From contig DATCMB010000007.1 in the NCBI GenBank assembly GCA_036563615.1, positions 88,499 to 152,498 of the forward strand: a stretch of 64,000 bases of DNA, written 5' to 3'. Positions 45,431 through 57,071 of this stretch are shown piece by piece. Source of the DNA: Candidatus Binatia bacterium. Its GTDB lineage: Bacteria; Desulfobacterota; Binatia; UBA12015. The notes below the pieces were generated by a model, which was not told where the DNA came from, did not search any database, and worked only from the letters and a program-made list of their open reading frames with translations. Every line of letters starts with the position of its first letter. The stretch's first letter is position 1. A program made the translations under genes and the position numbers.

Positions 45431-46984
45431 CTAGCCGCGCGCAGCGTCCTCCTTCGCGCCGCGCTCGAGCCCGAAGGCCTTGATCAGGTTGTAGACGTGC
45501 GAGCGCGTGATCTCGAGGCGGCGCGCCGTCTCCTGCACGTTCCAGCCGGTTTCCTCGAACGTGCGCTGCAGAAGGTCCGCCTGAAAGCGGCGCGTCGCCT
45601 CCTGGAACGTCAAGCGTTCGGCCTCCGTCGCCTGCGCGGCGCTCTGCGCGGCGCCGCGGAAGATGTGCGAGGTCTCGACGGTCAACGACCCGAGCCCGCT
45701 CGCGCGGATCACGGCGGCCTCGACCGTGTGCGCGAGCTGGCGCACGTTGCCCGGCCACTCGGCGGCTTGCAGCGCGCGCAGCGCCTGCACCGAGAGCTTC
45801 GCGTGCGGCAGACGGTGGCGCGCGCACGCTTCGGCGCAGAAGTGCTCCGCGAGCAAGGGAACGTCATCGCGGCGCTCCGCGAGCGACGGCATGCGGATCA
45901 GCACGACGTCGAGCCGGTAGTACAGGTCCTCGCGGAAGCGGTTCGCCTGGACCGCCGCCGCAAGATCCGTATTGCTCGCGGCGATGACGCGCACGTCGGC
46001 GCGCTCGGGACGCGAGCTGCCGAGCGGATAGTAGACGCGCGACTGCAGCAGCTGCAGGAGCTTCGCTTGCGCCGCGAGCGACAGCTCACCGATCTCGTCG
46101 AGCACGAGCGTGCCGTGCGCGGCGGCGGCGATCTTGCCGTCGATGCGCCGCGACGCCGTCGAGTGCGCGCCGGGCAAGGCGCCGAACAGCTCGCTCTCGA
46201 CGAGCGCTTCGGGGATCGCCGCGCAGTTGAGCTCGACGAACGGACGCCCGGCGCGGGCGCTGTTGTCGTGGATGACGCGCGCGAGCTGCGTCTTGCCGGT
46301 GCCGGATTCGCCGCTCAGCAGCACGTCGACGTCGAGCGGTGCGGCGAGCGCGGCCTCGCGCAGCGCGGTCGCGAGCGCGCGGCTACGCCCGACGACGCCC
46401 GAGAGACGCAGGCGGGCGCGCAGCGAGCGCGTCGGGTCCTGCGCCTCACGCGAGAGACGCTTGATGATCAGGCGATCCGCGAACGGGGCGACGTGGCGCG
46501 CAAAGGTTTCGACCTCGCTGCGATCCGCCTCGCTGAACGCTCCGGGCTCGAGGCGACGCTGGAGGTAGAGGCAACCGAGCGGTGGATCGCCGATCGGCGC
46601 GCACAGCACCGCCTGGATGCGGCCGTGCCGCACGCTCTCGAGGTTGCCGAAGCGGCTGTCGCTGAGCGCGGAGTTGGTGACGACCGTCCGTCCGGTCTGC
46701 AGCGCCTCCGCGATGATGCCGCTCGACAGCGCGGCGCGGACGTTCGCGATCTCGTGCTCCGCGAAGCCGTGCGCCGCCCACCACGTGGGCGTTCCGCTCG
46801 TCCCCTCCTCGCCGGTCAGCTCGAGGTAGCCCTGGTGCGCTCCGACCAGCGCGGTGACCATGCGCAGCGCTTCGTCCAGGAACGGCTCGAGCTCGTCGCA
46901 GGAGCCGAGGTCGAGAAGACGCCGGTAGAGGTTGCGCTCCCGCAGAACGCGACTGTCGGCCGATTCGCCCGTCGGGGAGCTCAC
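45431..46984 (-). CDS. GAF-AAA+-Fis regulator lacking the GAFTGA motif
   Basis: Protein of 517 residues starting at GTG 46984 after GAGGG. An N-terminal GAF-like domain (about 20-185; SGIIAEALQTGRTVVTN) precedes an AAA+ domain with GESGTGKTQLARVIH (Walker A, about residue 235), TLVLDEIGELSL (Walker B) and WPGNVRQLAHTVEAAV, then a C-terminal Fis helix-turn-helix (QETARRLEITRSHVYNLIKAFGL). Where sigma-54 activators have GAFTGA, the sequence is GALPGAHSTASRR, so sigma-54 contact is doubtful. It may act on another holoenzyme, as TyrR does, or be a repressor. Upstream lies a divergent small membrane protein gene. Confidence 0.82.
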   Translation of the reverse strand: MSSPTGESADSRVLRERNLYRRLLDLGSCDELEPFLDEALRMVTALVGAHQGYLELTGEEGTSGTPTWWAAHGFAEHEIANVRAALSSGIIAEALQTGRTVVTNSALSDSRFGNLESVRHGRIQAVLCAPIGDPPLGCLYLQRRLEPGAFSEADRSEVETFARHVAPFADRLIIKRLSREAQDPTRSLRARLRLSGVVGRSRALATALREAALAAPLDVDVLLSGESGTGKTQLARVIHDNSARAGRPFVELNCAAIPEALVESELFGALPGAHSTASRRIDGKIAAAAHGTLVLDEIGELSLAAQAKLLQLLQSRVYYPLGSSRPERADVRVIAASNTDLAAAVQANRFREDLYYRLDVVLIRMPSLAERRDDVPLLAEHFCAEACARHRLPHAKLSVQALRALQAAEWPGNVRQLAHTVEAAVIRASGLGSLTVETSHIFRGAAQSAAQATEAERLTFQEATRRFQADLLQRTFEETGWNVQETARRLEITRSHVYNLIKAFGLERGAKEDAARG

Positions 46985-47063
46985 CGATCGCCCTCGCGGT
47001 GGCGAGTATCACCGTTGCGCGGGTCGCGGCAAGAACAAAGACTGGGGTGCTTGTCGCATTTTC

Positions 47064-47093
47064 TTGACGCTCGAAGCTCGCGCTGCCGAGAAT
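47064..47093 (+). promoter_or_regulatory. Possible sigma-70 promoter for the small membrane protein
   Basis: TTGACG at 47064-47069, an 18-bp spacer, then GAGAAT at 47088-47093, 127 nt before the ATG at 47221. The -10 box matches the consensus at four of six positions. Confidence 0.4.
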
Positions 47094-47220
47094 TTTGGAC
47101 AGGATCCTCGGCGAAGCGTCCGATTCGCGAACGTTTTCGGCCTTCCCCGGCGCGCTCGAGCGGCCCCTGCCTTGCTCACGCTCCCTGCCGGCTCGGCGAC
47201 GAGCCGGGAAGGACAAGGCA

Positions 47221-47457
47221 ATGTTTCCATTCATGGCGTTTCCGACTCACCCGGCCGCCCCGGTGCCGCTCCCGATCACGATGGAGGTCTCGGACCTCCT
47301 GCCGGTCGGCCCGATCGCCCTCGTGCCGATCGCGTTCGCGATCGTGGCCTGCGTGGTCCTGAGCGTGGCGCGCAAGGCCACGCGGGAGCACGAAGAGATG
47401 GCGCGCCTGCGCGGCAAGAACGGCGCTGAGCCTGCCGCCGTGCCGCAAGTGGCGTGA
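47221..47457 (+). CDS. Small single-pass membrane protein
   Basis: Protein of 78 residues. A Pro-rich N-terminus is followed by one membrane helix (GPIALVPIAFAIVACVVLSV, residues about 30-49) and a charged cytosolic tail (ARKATREHEEMARLRGKNG). GGAAGG lies 9 nt before the ATG. I do not recognise the family; size and topology are like small regulatory or assembly subunits. It is divergent from the regulator at 45431-46984. Confidence 0.55.
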   Translation: MFPFMAFPTHPAAPVPLPITMEVSDLLPVGPIALVPIAFAIVACVVLSVARKATREHEEMARLRGKNGAEPAAVPQVA

Positions 47458-47669
47458 CCCCCTGCGCCCGGCCGGGGCGGAAGCCCTCCCGCCCCGGCCC
47501 GCGCGGGACCTCCGCTCGCGTCAAGCAGCACGTCAGGCGGCGCGCGAGCACATCAGAAACCAGCGGGCGCTCCTTCCGCAAGCGCCCGCTTCCGCTTCAC
47601 GTCGGCGGCGCGCGTTACGCGGCGGCGCGCGCCGCGAGGACGGCGTCACCCGCGCCGTCCCCAAACGCA

Positions 47670-47701
47670 GACCGGCGCGCCGGTTGGTCGGCGCGCCGGT
47701 C
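47670..47701 (-). terminator. Perfect 12-bp hairpin after ppdK
   Basis: GACCGGCGCGCC at 47670-47681 and GGCGCGCCGGTC at 47690-47701 form a perfect stem with an 8-nt loop, starting 29 nt after the minus-strand ppdK stop. No T-run follows. Confidence 0.6.
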
Positions 47702-47730
47702 TTGCGATCCTCGAATCGAGCGGTGAGCGC

Positions 47731-50628
<2,898 letters not shown>

Positions 50629-50783
50629 GAGCTCTCCTCGGACCTAGAGGTATCCGCGCTTCGTACCACCGCGAATCCCGAGCCGCCATGGCGATTGCGC
50701 GGACGAGCGTGAAGACGCGCCGCGGCGCGACCCGGGCCGCTCGCGCTGGACCGCCGGCGCGCGCTGCGCCAATCTGCGGCGCC

Positions 50784-52337
50784 ATGCGCCACCCCCGTTT
50801 CTTGCCGCTGCTTCTCCTCGGTGTCGTGCTCGCGCTGCCCGCCGGGGCGGCCGCCCAGACGACGTCGCGCGTGGTCGTCGACACGGGTCGCAGCCTCGGC
50901 CCGACGAACCCGAACGTGCTCGGCGTCGGCTGGAACTCGGGCGACCTGTCGCGGATCGCGCCGCTCCGCCCGCCGCTCGTGCGCATCGACTCGCGCCTCG
51001 AGTCGACGGTGCCCGCGCCCGGCGTGTTCGAGCTCGGCCGGGTGCTCGATCGCATCCAGCGCGTGCGCGAGGCCGGCGGCGAGCCGCTCGTCATCCTGTA
51101 CGGTACGCCGCGCTGGCTCAGCGCGGAGCGCGCCGAGCGCTGCGCGCCCAACCCGATCTTCTTCCCCGACGGCTGCAATCCCGTGCTGGTCGCGCCGAGC
51201 GACCTCGAGGTGTGGGAGGAGGTGATCCGCCACGTCGTGCGCGAGCTCGCCACCGCACCGACCCCGGCCTACCGCTTCGAGTCGTGGAACGAGCCCGACA
51301 TCCCGGTCTTCTGGCACGACACGATCGAGGCGTTCTTCGAGACCGCCGCCGCGACCCACCGCGCGGTGCGCGACGTGGCGGCGGAGACCGGGCTGCCGCT
51401 CGAGATCGGCGGACCCGGCTCGACGAACGCCGACTTCGTCGTCGAGTACGCCGAGCGGATCCTGCAGCGTGGCCTGCCGCTGCACTTCCTCTCCTGGCAC
51501 TGGTACGCGAACAACCCGTACCTCGGCCCCGACGGCGCCGAGGGTCTGATCGACCCGGACCTCTACGAAGCGCTCGCCGGCATCAACCCCGATGCGACGC
51601 CGGCGGCGTACGGCGAGCAGACGCGACGCGTGCGCGCGGCGATCGCGCCGCTCCTCGCCGGCACCGGTCAGAACCCCGAGCTGCTGATCGACGAGTGGAA
51701 CCTGTCCGCGGGCGGCCTCGACCGGCGGCACGACTCGAACGAGGGTGCGGCGTTCGTCGCCGGGACGCTGATCGAGATGGAGCGTGCCGGGCTCGACGGC
51801 GCCGCGTACTACCGCTCGATCGGCGACCGCGAGGTCGGCGACTGGAGCCTGGTCGCGCCCGACGGCACGAAGAAGCCGACCTGGTGGGTGTTCCACGCGT
51901 TCGCGCGCGCGTCGGGCATGCGGCTCGACGTCGCGGGCGACGATCCCGCGAGCGGTCTCTGGGCGCGCGCCAGCCGTCGCGGCCGGCGGGTCGACGTGCT
52001 CCTCGCCTCGTTCCGCGCGGTGGGCAACGAGGACCGGCGCGTGACGGTCGAGCTCGAGGGCGGCTGCGTCGCGGACAGCGCGATCGTCGGGCGGATCGAC
52101 GCGGCGTCGCCCAACTGGAACCGGCGGCGCATCGTGCACGCCGTCGACGGAGCGTTCTCGGTCGAGCTGCCGGCGCAGTCGGTCGCATGGCTGCAGATCG
52201 CGTGCGCGCGCGGCGCGGCGGCGGCGCGGCGCTGCGTGCCGGATCGCTCCGTCGGGCTCGCCGGCGGAAAAGTCGTCGACGGCGTGCGTCCGCCGCGTGG
52301 CGCCGGCTGCCGCGAGCTGCGCGGCGCGGAACGCTGA
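50784..52337 (+). CDS. Exported GH39-like glycoside hydrolase
   Basis: Protein of 517 residues. A signal peptide (FLPLLLLGVVLALPAGAAAQ) is followed by a (beta/alpha)8 barrel of clan GH-A type. The acid/base Glu is in SWNEPDIPVFW (about residue 170) and the nucleophile is probably the Glu of LLIDEWNLS (about residue 305). The spacing and the short C-terminal beta domain suit GH39-like xylosidases or iduronidases. It acts outside the cytoplasm; the substrate is unknown. It is divergent from ppdK (155-nt gap) and followed by a serine hydrolase lipoprotein gene. Confidence 0.82.
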   Translation: MRHPRFLPLLLLGVVLALPAGAAAQTTSRVVVDTGRSLGPTNPNVLGVGWNSGDLSRIAPLRPPLVRIDSRLESTVPAPGVFELGRVLDRIQRVREAGGEPLVILYGTPRWLSAERAERCAPNPIFFPDGCNPVLVAPSDLEVWEEVIRHVVRELATAPTPAYRFESWNEPDIPVFWHDTIEAFFETAAATHRAVRDVAAETGLPLEIGGPGSTNADFVVEYAERILQRGLPLHFLSWHWYANNPYLGPDGAEGLIDPDLYEALAGINPDATPAAYGEQTRRVRAAIAPLLAGTGQNPELLIDEWNLSAGGLDRRHDSNEGAAFVAGTLIEMERAGLDGAAYYRSIGDREVGDWSLVAPDGTKKPTWWVFHAFARASGMRLDVAGDDPASGLWARASRRGRRVDVLLASFRAVGNEDRRVTVELEGGCVADSAIVGRIDAASPNWNRRRIVHAVDGAFSVELPAQSVAWLQIACARGAAAARRCVPDRSVGLAGGKVVDGVRPPRGAGCRELRGAER

Positions 52338-52440
52338 GACGCGCAAGCTCGTGAAGCGCGCGGACTTCTCGAGGCGCGCGCGCCGGCCGCGCGCACGCCG
52401 GGTCTGGACGACGCCCGGACGCTCGGGATAGCGAAGCCGG

Positions 52441-53685
52441 ATGCTCGCCTCTCGCCCTTCGCTCCTGTTCGCATGCTTGACGGCGCTGGCGCTCGCCGTC
52501 GGCGCACCCGGCTGCAGCGACGCGCCCGGCTCGGCTCCGTCCGGCGACCTGCTCTATCCGACGAGCGGCGATCCCGGCGCCGCGGAGTGGCAGCCGGTGC
52601 CGCCCGAGCGCGTCGCCGAGGACTGTCGCCTCGATCCGACGATCCTCGCCGAGGCCGATGCGCGGCTCGGCGTCCCCTGGGCGGTCGTGCGCTACGGTCG
52701 GCTGTGCCACGAGTTCTACCCCGAGGGCCCGCAGCAGGCCGAGGAGATCACCGAGATCTTCTCGACCACCAAGACGCTCGGCGCCGTCGTGACCGGGATC
52801 GTCGCCTGGCAGACGCGCGATCTGCCGCGCACGGGTCGCAAGACGGGTCCGCTCACCGCCGAGGACCGCGTCGACCACTGGCTCGACGAATTCGACTTCA
52901 ACCCCGACGCGCGCATCGGGCACGTGCTCGGAATGGTCGCGCACAACGACGATCTGAGCTTCGGCGCGAAGCGGTTCCAGTACGACTGGGACGGCAGCGT
53001 GCAGATCAATCGTCTCAACGACGTGATCAACACGGTCGTCGCCCAGGATCCCGAGCGCTTCGGCGCCAACGTCGAGGAGGTCACGCAGCGCTTCCTGTTC
53101 GGTCCGCTCGGCATGCGTCACTCGCGCTGGTCGAACGGGGCGCCCAACAAGATCTTCGCGTACTCCTGGGCGTCGACGGTGCGCGACATGGCGCGCCTCG
53201 GCCTCCTGCTGGTGCACGGCGGCGTCTGGAGCGGCGAGCGCATCCTCGGCGAAGACTGGGTGTACGCCATGACGCACCCGTCGTTCGAGGACGCGAATCC
53301 CGGCTACGGATACTTGACGTGGCTCAACTCGCTGACGAACGGCGTCGAGCGCAACATCGAGTGCGCGCCGCTCGCGGTCAACGCGGTCTTCCCGCACGGC
53401 CTCTCGGAGGCGACGGACTGCGGCTACGAGGACCAGTCGCTGTGCGAGCAGAAGCACGACGTCGGCGTGTGGAACGCGGCCGGGCTGTTCGGGCACTACA
53501 TCATCGGGCACCGCGGGCTCGACCTCGTGCTGGTCGCGAAGGACCTCGACCCGGTCGGCGGTCCGGACGATCTGTGGCGGATCTTCCGCCCGGCGCTGAT
53601 CGCGCTCGATCCCCGGTTCGCGGGGGACGAGGAAGGGTTCTGCGCGGCGTACGCGGCAGCGGAGTACGCGCCGGATCTGCGGTGA
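52441..53685 (+). CDS. Serine hydrolase (beta-lactamase/class C-like), probable lipoprotein
   Basis: Protein of 414 residues. The N-terminus LTALALAVGAPGCSDAPGS is a signal peptide ending in a lipobox-like GAPGC. The penicillin-binding/beta-lactamase-type catalytic SxxK is FSTTKTLG (about residue 110). The distal part (GPLGMRHSRWSNG, YSWASTVRDMARLGLLLVHGG, GLFGHYIIG) follows the class C esterase pattern. Such proteins are often esterases or peptidases rather than true beta-lactamases. It lies 103 nt after the glycosidase gene, without a clear ribosome site. Confidence 0.82.
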   Translation: MLASRPSLLFACLTALALAVGAPGCSDAPGSAPSGDLLYPTSGDPGAAEWQPVPPERVAEDCRLDPTILAEADARLGVPWAVVRYGRLCHEFYPEGPQQAEEITEIFSTTKTLGAVVTGIVAWQTRDLPRTGRKTGPLTAEDRVDHWLDEFDFNPDARIGHVLGMVAHNDDLSFGAKRFQYDWDGSVQINRLNDVINTVVAQDPERFGANVEEVTQRFLFGPLGMRHSRWSNGAPNKIFAYSWASTVRDMARLGLLLVHGGVWSGERILGEDWVYAMTHPSFEDANPGYGYLTWLNSLTNGVERNIECAPLAVNAVFPHGLSEATDCGYEDQSLCEQKHDVGVWNAAGLFGHYIIGHRGLDLVLVAKDLDPVGGPDDLWRIFRPALIALDPRFAGDEEGFCAAYAAAEYAPDLR

Positions 53686-53712
53686 GCGGCGCGTGACTGC
53701 GTCGAGCGGCGC

Positions 53713-53754
53713 TGCGGATCGGCGCCGCGCCGTTGCGGATCAGCGCCGCGTCGT
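53713..53754. repeat. Two tandem 21-bp repeats
   Basis: Units at 53713-53733 and 53734-53754 share TGCGGATC at their starts and GCGCCGCG inside, differing at two positions. They lie just after the serine hydrolase stop. No function is evident. Confidence 0.5.
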
Positions 53755-53896
53755 CAACGCGCGCGGCGGCGAATCGGCCCCGTGACTTTTCTCCAAGACC
53801 GTTCGTCGGCGCGCGCGTAGACCTGCCGCCGAGCATCAGCCGGGCGTGCCGGCGTGACTTCCACGCCGGCGCGTCCGCAACGACGGAGGCAGGAGA

Positions 53897-54277
53897 ATGC
53901 AGCCCATCGACCTCGCGACCACCTACGTGCACCTCGACGACGGCCCGACCGCGCGCGCGCTGCGCGTCGGTCCCGACTTCTGGCAGACGATCCACGAGCG
54001 CACCGAGCTGCACGCCGGACGCCTCGTCATGATCGCGCGCAACGACGCCGACTGGTCGACGTGGGAAGCGCACCCCGCAGGCGAGGAGATCGTCCACCTG
54101 CTGTCGGGCGAGCTCGATCTGATCCTCGAGGAGCCCGAAGGCCCGCGCACCGTGGCGCTACGACCCGGTCAGGCGGTGATCGTGCCGCGCGGCGTGTGGC
54201 ACCGGGTGGTGGTTCGCACGCCGGGGGACACGCTGCACGTCACGTACGGCGCGGGGACGATGCACCGGCCGGTGTAG
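53897..54277 (+). CDS. Cupin domain protein
   Basis: Protein of 126 residues with a single cupin barrel: AHPAGEEIVHLLSGELDLILEEPEG (motif 1, about residues 57-81) and LRPGQAVIVPRGVWHRV (motif 2). Motif 1 lacks the usual two His residues (AHPAGEE instead of HxH) but keeps Glu, and motif 2 keeps one His. AGGAG precedes the ATG closely. It may be a small metal-dependent enzyme or sensor in the cytosol; the substrate is unknown. Confidence 0.85.
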   Translation: MQPIDLATTYVHLDDGPTARALRVGPDFWQTIHERTELHAGRLVMIARNDADWSTWEAHPAGEEIVHLLSGELDLILEEPEGPRTVALRPGQAVIVPRGVWHRVVVRTPGDTLHVTYGAGTMHRPV

Positions 54278-54408
54278 GGCGCGCGGCAAGCGTGCGGCGG
54301 CTCGTGCTGGCGAAGTCGACGGCCGACTTTGGGCTTGTCCGGATCGTGCCTGCCGCATGGGCGTGTCTCCTGCGCGCGAGACGCGGGCGTACCGCGAGGA
54401 GACACGCA

Positions 54409-54670
54409 TGAAGAGAGCCTTTCTGGCGTCCTTGGCGATCGTCGCGTCGCATCGAGCACGGCGGCCGGTGCGACGCTTCAGACCTCGCCGGTGCAGCTCG
54501 GCGTCGGTGACGATGCGAAGCGCGTCGACTGCGTGGTGAGCAGCGCGGTCAACCGGCCGCTCGACGTGCTGGTCGAGGTGCTGCAGGAACCGACCGTCCA
54601 CACGCCGACGACGCTCCAGCTCGTGCCGTTCGGATCCGGGTTCGTCCAGCACGAAGCGGGCCTTTCGATT
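54409..54670 (+). pseudogene. Truncated, frameshifted gene for a small exported protein
   Basis: An ATG at 54409 preceded by GAGGAGACACGC starts MKRAFLASLAIVAS, a signal-peptide beginning. The continuing signal peptide and mature protein (SSTAAGATLQTSPVQLGVG, then RVDCVVSSAVNRPLDVLVEVL) lie in another frame, implying a one-base loss near 54450. No stop occurs in that frame before the 3' end of the methyltransferase gene on the other strand, so the C-terminus also appears missing. The mature part resembles short secreted proteins of unknown function that begin ATLQTPP. Confidence 0.5.
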
Positions 54671-55537
54671 TCAGTCGTCTGCCCCGACGTAGGACAGACA
54701 GGCTCCGGGTGCGTGCAGCCAGCAGTCGGGACCCGCGGGATGCTCGTCCCGCCGCAGGCTGCGCACCCGATCGTAGCCGCCGCGGAAGCACGCTTGCCGC
54801 AAGAGGCTGACCGCGTCGGGCGTGCGCGCGCCGGCGCAATGAAAGATCACGACCGACGACGAGAAGCGCGCGGAGAAGCGATCCGCGTGCCGCGCGACGA
54901 GCAGCATGTGGCCCGAGCCGAGCTCGAGCCAGGGCTCCGGCAGGTCGACGGTGAGCGGCACGAGGAGCCGCCCGCCGACGCGGAGCTGATCGAGCCAGGT
55001 CGGCAGCAGCTCGGCGGCGCCGGCGTTGACGAAGATCGCATCGAAGGGCTCGCCGACGAAGTCGTTGCCGTCGCCCTCGACGACGGTGACGTTCGGCCAG
55101 CGGCGGAGATTCTCACGCGCGCGCTTCGCGAGCTCGGGGTCGAGCTCGATCGCCACGACCGCGCCCTCGGCGACCGCCGACGCCGCGATCGCGGTGTAGT
55201 ACCCGACGCCGCAGCCGACGTGCAGGAGCCGATCGCCCGGGGACAGCTCGAGGTCGTCGAGGCAGCGCAGCACGAACGCCGGCTCGCCGTTGTTGAGGTA
55301 GCGGCTCGCGTCCAGGGCGACGAGCACGTTGTCGTAGAGGTGCCGCGGATCGGCGTCGCGCGTGCGCGTGTAGCCGCGCTCGAATTCGTCGAGCCTCAGG
55401 ATCTTCCAGGGCCCCGGACCGACGAAGTCTTCACGCGGAATGCTCGCCAGCGCGTCGACGAGAGCGGCGGACCGCAGCGCGGACGTGACTCGGATCTTCT
55501 CCGCGAACTCGCGGCGGATGCGCTCGAGACGGTCCAT
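54671..55537 (-). CDS. Protein-L-isoaspartate O-methyltransferase-like SAM-dependent methyltransferase
   Basis: Protein of 288 residues. The SAM-binding motif is RLLHVGCGVGYYTAIAA (about residue 103), with VVAIELDPELAKRAREN and FDAIFVNAGAAELLPTWLDQLRVGGRLLVPL following, as in PIMT (Pcm). It is about 70 residues longer than E. coli Pcm because of a C-terminal extension with several Cys residues, so true repair of isoaspartate is not certain. It is divergent from the AraC regulator at 55800. Confidence 0.8.
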   Translation of the reverse strand: MDRLERIRREFAEKIRVTSALRSAALVDALASIPREDFVGPGPWKILRLDEFERGYTRTRDADPRHLYDNVLVALDASRYLNNGEPAFVLRCLDDLELSPGDRLLHVGCGVGYYTAIAASAVAEGAVVAIELDPELAKRARENLRRWPNVTVVEGDGNDFVGEPFDAIFVNAGAAELLPTWLDQLRVGGRLLVPLTVDLPEPWLELGSGHMLLVARHADRFSARFSSSVVIFHCAGARTPDAVSLLRQACFRGGYDRVRSLRRDEHPAGPDCWLHAPGACLSYVGADD

Positions 55538-55799
55538 GCGTGGCTACCCGACGGCCGGCCGCTCACGTGCGCGCGACACCAGAGGCACCCCGACCACGAC
55601 GGCCTTCGGAGTCCTGACTGAGCGGAGGCAGGGGAGAGGAGCTCGACGGCTTCACGCTGGACCAGAATTGCCCTTGAAAACTGCGCGACGACGTTGTCTG
55701 ATGCGCGCACCGTTCGGCCGACCCTAGCGCCTCCGATCGCGCCGCGTCGATGATCGTTTCCGACAAAAGATTGATAGTTCCCGTCATCTTGCCGGACTC

Positions 55800-56897
55800 A
55801 TGACGTTTCGGCCTGCCGCCCCGTACTGCTCCGCGCACGAGATCCTGCACTTCGCCCAGTTTGCAGGCGTCGAGAACATCGCCGAGGCGATCGGCGTCGA
55901 GCGAGCGATCCTCGAGGACCGAGAGGCGACGCTCCCGATCACCGTCCTCTACGACGCCCTCGAGCTCGCCGCCGAGCGCAGCGGCAAGGCGAACTTCGGG
56001 CTCGAGTTCGCGCTCTACTGGATGAAGGTCGCGCAGGACGGGCTCAGCTCGATGCACTTCCTGATCCGCTCGAGCCCGACGCTGCGCGTCGCGTGCGACC
56101 GGATCGCGCGCTACCAGCGCTTCTGGAACCCCGGCGAGTGGTACGAAGGGGTCACGGACGGCGACACGTACATCGCGCGCTACCGACCTTGGGGGCCACC
56201 GCGCCCGGCCCACGTCCACCAGACCGAGAAGACGGCCGCGCTGATGGCGCTCGTGCCGCGCGGGGTCGATCGCGACGCGATGCCCCTTTCGGTCAAGCTC
56301 CCGCACGCCCCGCACGGGGATCCGGAGCTCGTCCGGCGCGTCCTCGGCGTCGATCCGATCTACAACGCGCCGTGGACCGAGATCGTCCTGCCGGCAGCGG
56401 TCATGGACAAGCCGATGCCGCACGCGAACCCGGCGCTGTTCAGCTTCCTCGAGCGCTACATGGCCGAGCAGATGGCCCAGCTGCCGGCGGACGAGTCGTA
56501 CGCCGCGCGCGCGACGGCGGCCGTCAAGCGCCTACTGCACGAGCCCGGCTTCGGCCAGGACCTGGTCGCCCGCGAGCTCGGCTGCGGCGCGCGGACGCTC
56601 GCCCGGCGCCTCGCGGACGAGGGCACGAGCCTGCGTCAGATCGTCGAGACGGTGCGCAAGGCGCGCGCGGAGGACTTGCTCGACGGTCGCCGCTCGGTGG
56701 GAGAGGTCGCGTTCCTGCTCGGCTACTCCGAGCCCGCAGCCTTCCTGCACGCGTTTCGGCGCTGGCATGGCGTGAGCCCGAGCGCGTGGCTCGAGGCGCG
56801 CACGCAGGCCGCGGCGCGAGCGGCGACCGCGGACGGCGTAGACGGGTCGGCGGCGTCGCGGGGCGGGCAGCGTCGGTCGGCGAGGAGCGCGGGCTGA
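55800..56897 (+). CDS. AraC family regulator (OruR/arabinose-binding-domain type)
   Basis: Protein of 365 residues. The N-terminal about 200 residues match the 'arabinose-binding-like' domain of OruR/ArgR-type regulators (GLEFALYWMKVAQDGLSSMHFLIRSSPTLR). The C-terminal AraC DNA-binding domain has both helix-turn-helices (LVARELGCGARTLARRLADEG and VGEVAFLLGYSEPAAFLHAFRRWHG, about residues 255-330). It presumably controls a nearby gene such as the divergent methyltransferase or a distant one; the ligand is unknown. Confidence 0.88.
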   Translation: MTFRPAAPYCSAHEILHFAQFAGVENIAEAIGVERAILEDREATLPITVLYDALELAAERSGKANFGLEFALYWMKVAQDGLSSMHFLIRSSPTLRVACDRIARYQRFWNPGEWYEGVTDGDTYIARYRPWGPPRPAHVHQTEKTAALMALVPRGVDRDAMPLSVKLPHAPHGDPELVRRVLGVDPIYNAPWTEIVLPAAVMDKPMPHANPALFSFLERYMAEQMAQLPADESYAARATAAVKRLLHEPGFGQDLVARELGCGARTLARRLADEGTSLRQIVETVRKARAEDLLDGRRSVGEVAFLLGYSEPAAFLHAFRRWHGVSPSAWLEARTQAAARAATADGVDGSAASRGGQRRSARSAG

Positions 56898-57071
56898 GCT
56901 TCGAGCTCGAGGCTGCGTCTCGTAGGAACGCGCCGCCCTCGCGGTGCGCCGCGGCCGGCGACCTTGATAGCTCAGGCTGCCGTCGCCGGCCGCGGTGCTG
57001 CGCGCCGGGCAGCTGCTCGTGCTGCTACGAGCTCGAGCAGCCGCCCACCGGACTTCTCGGCTCCTGCGCGC

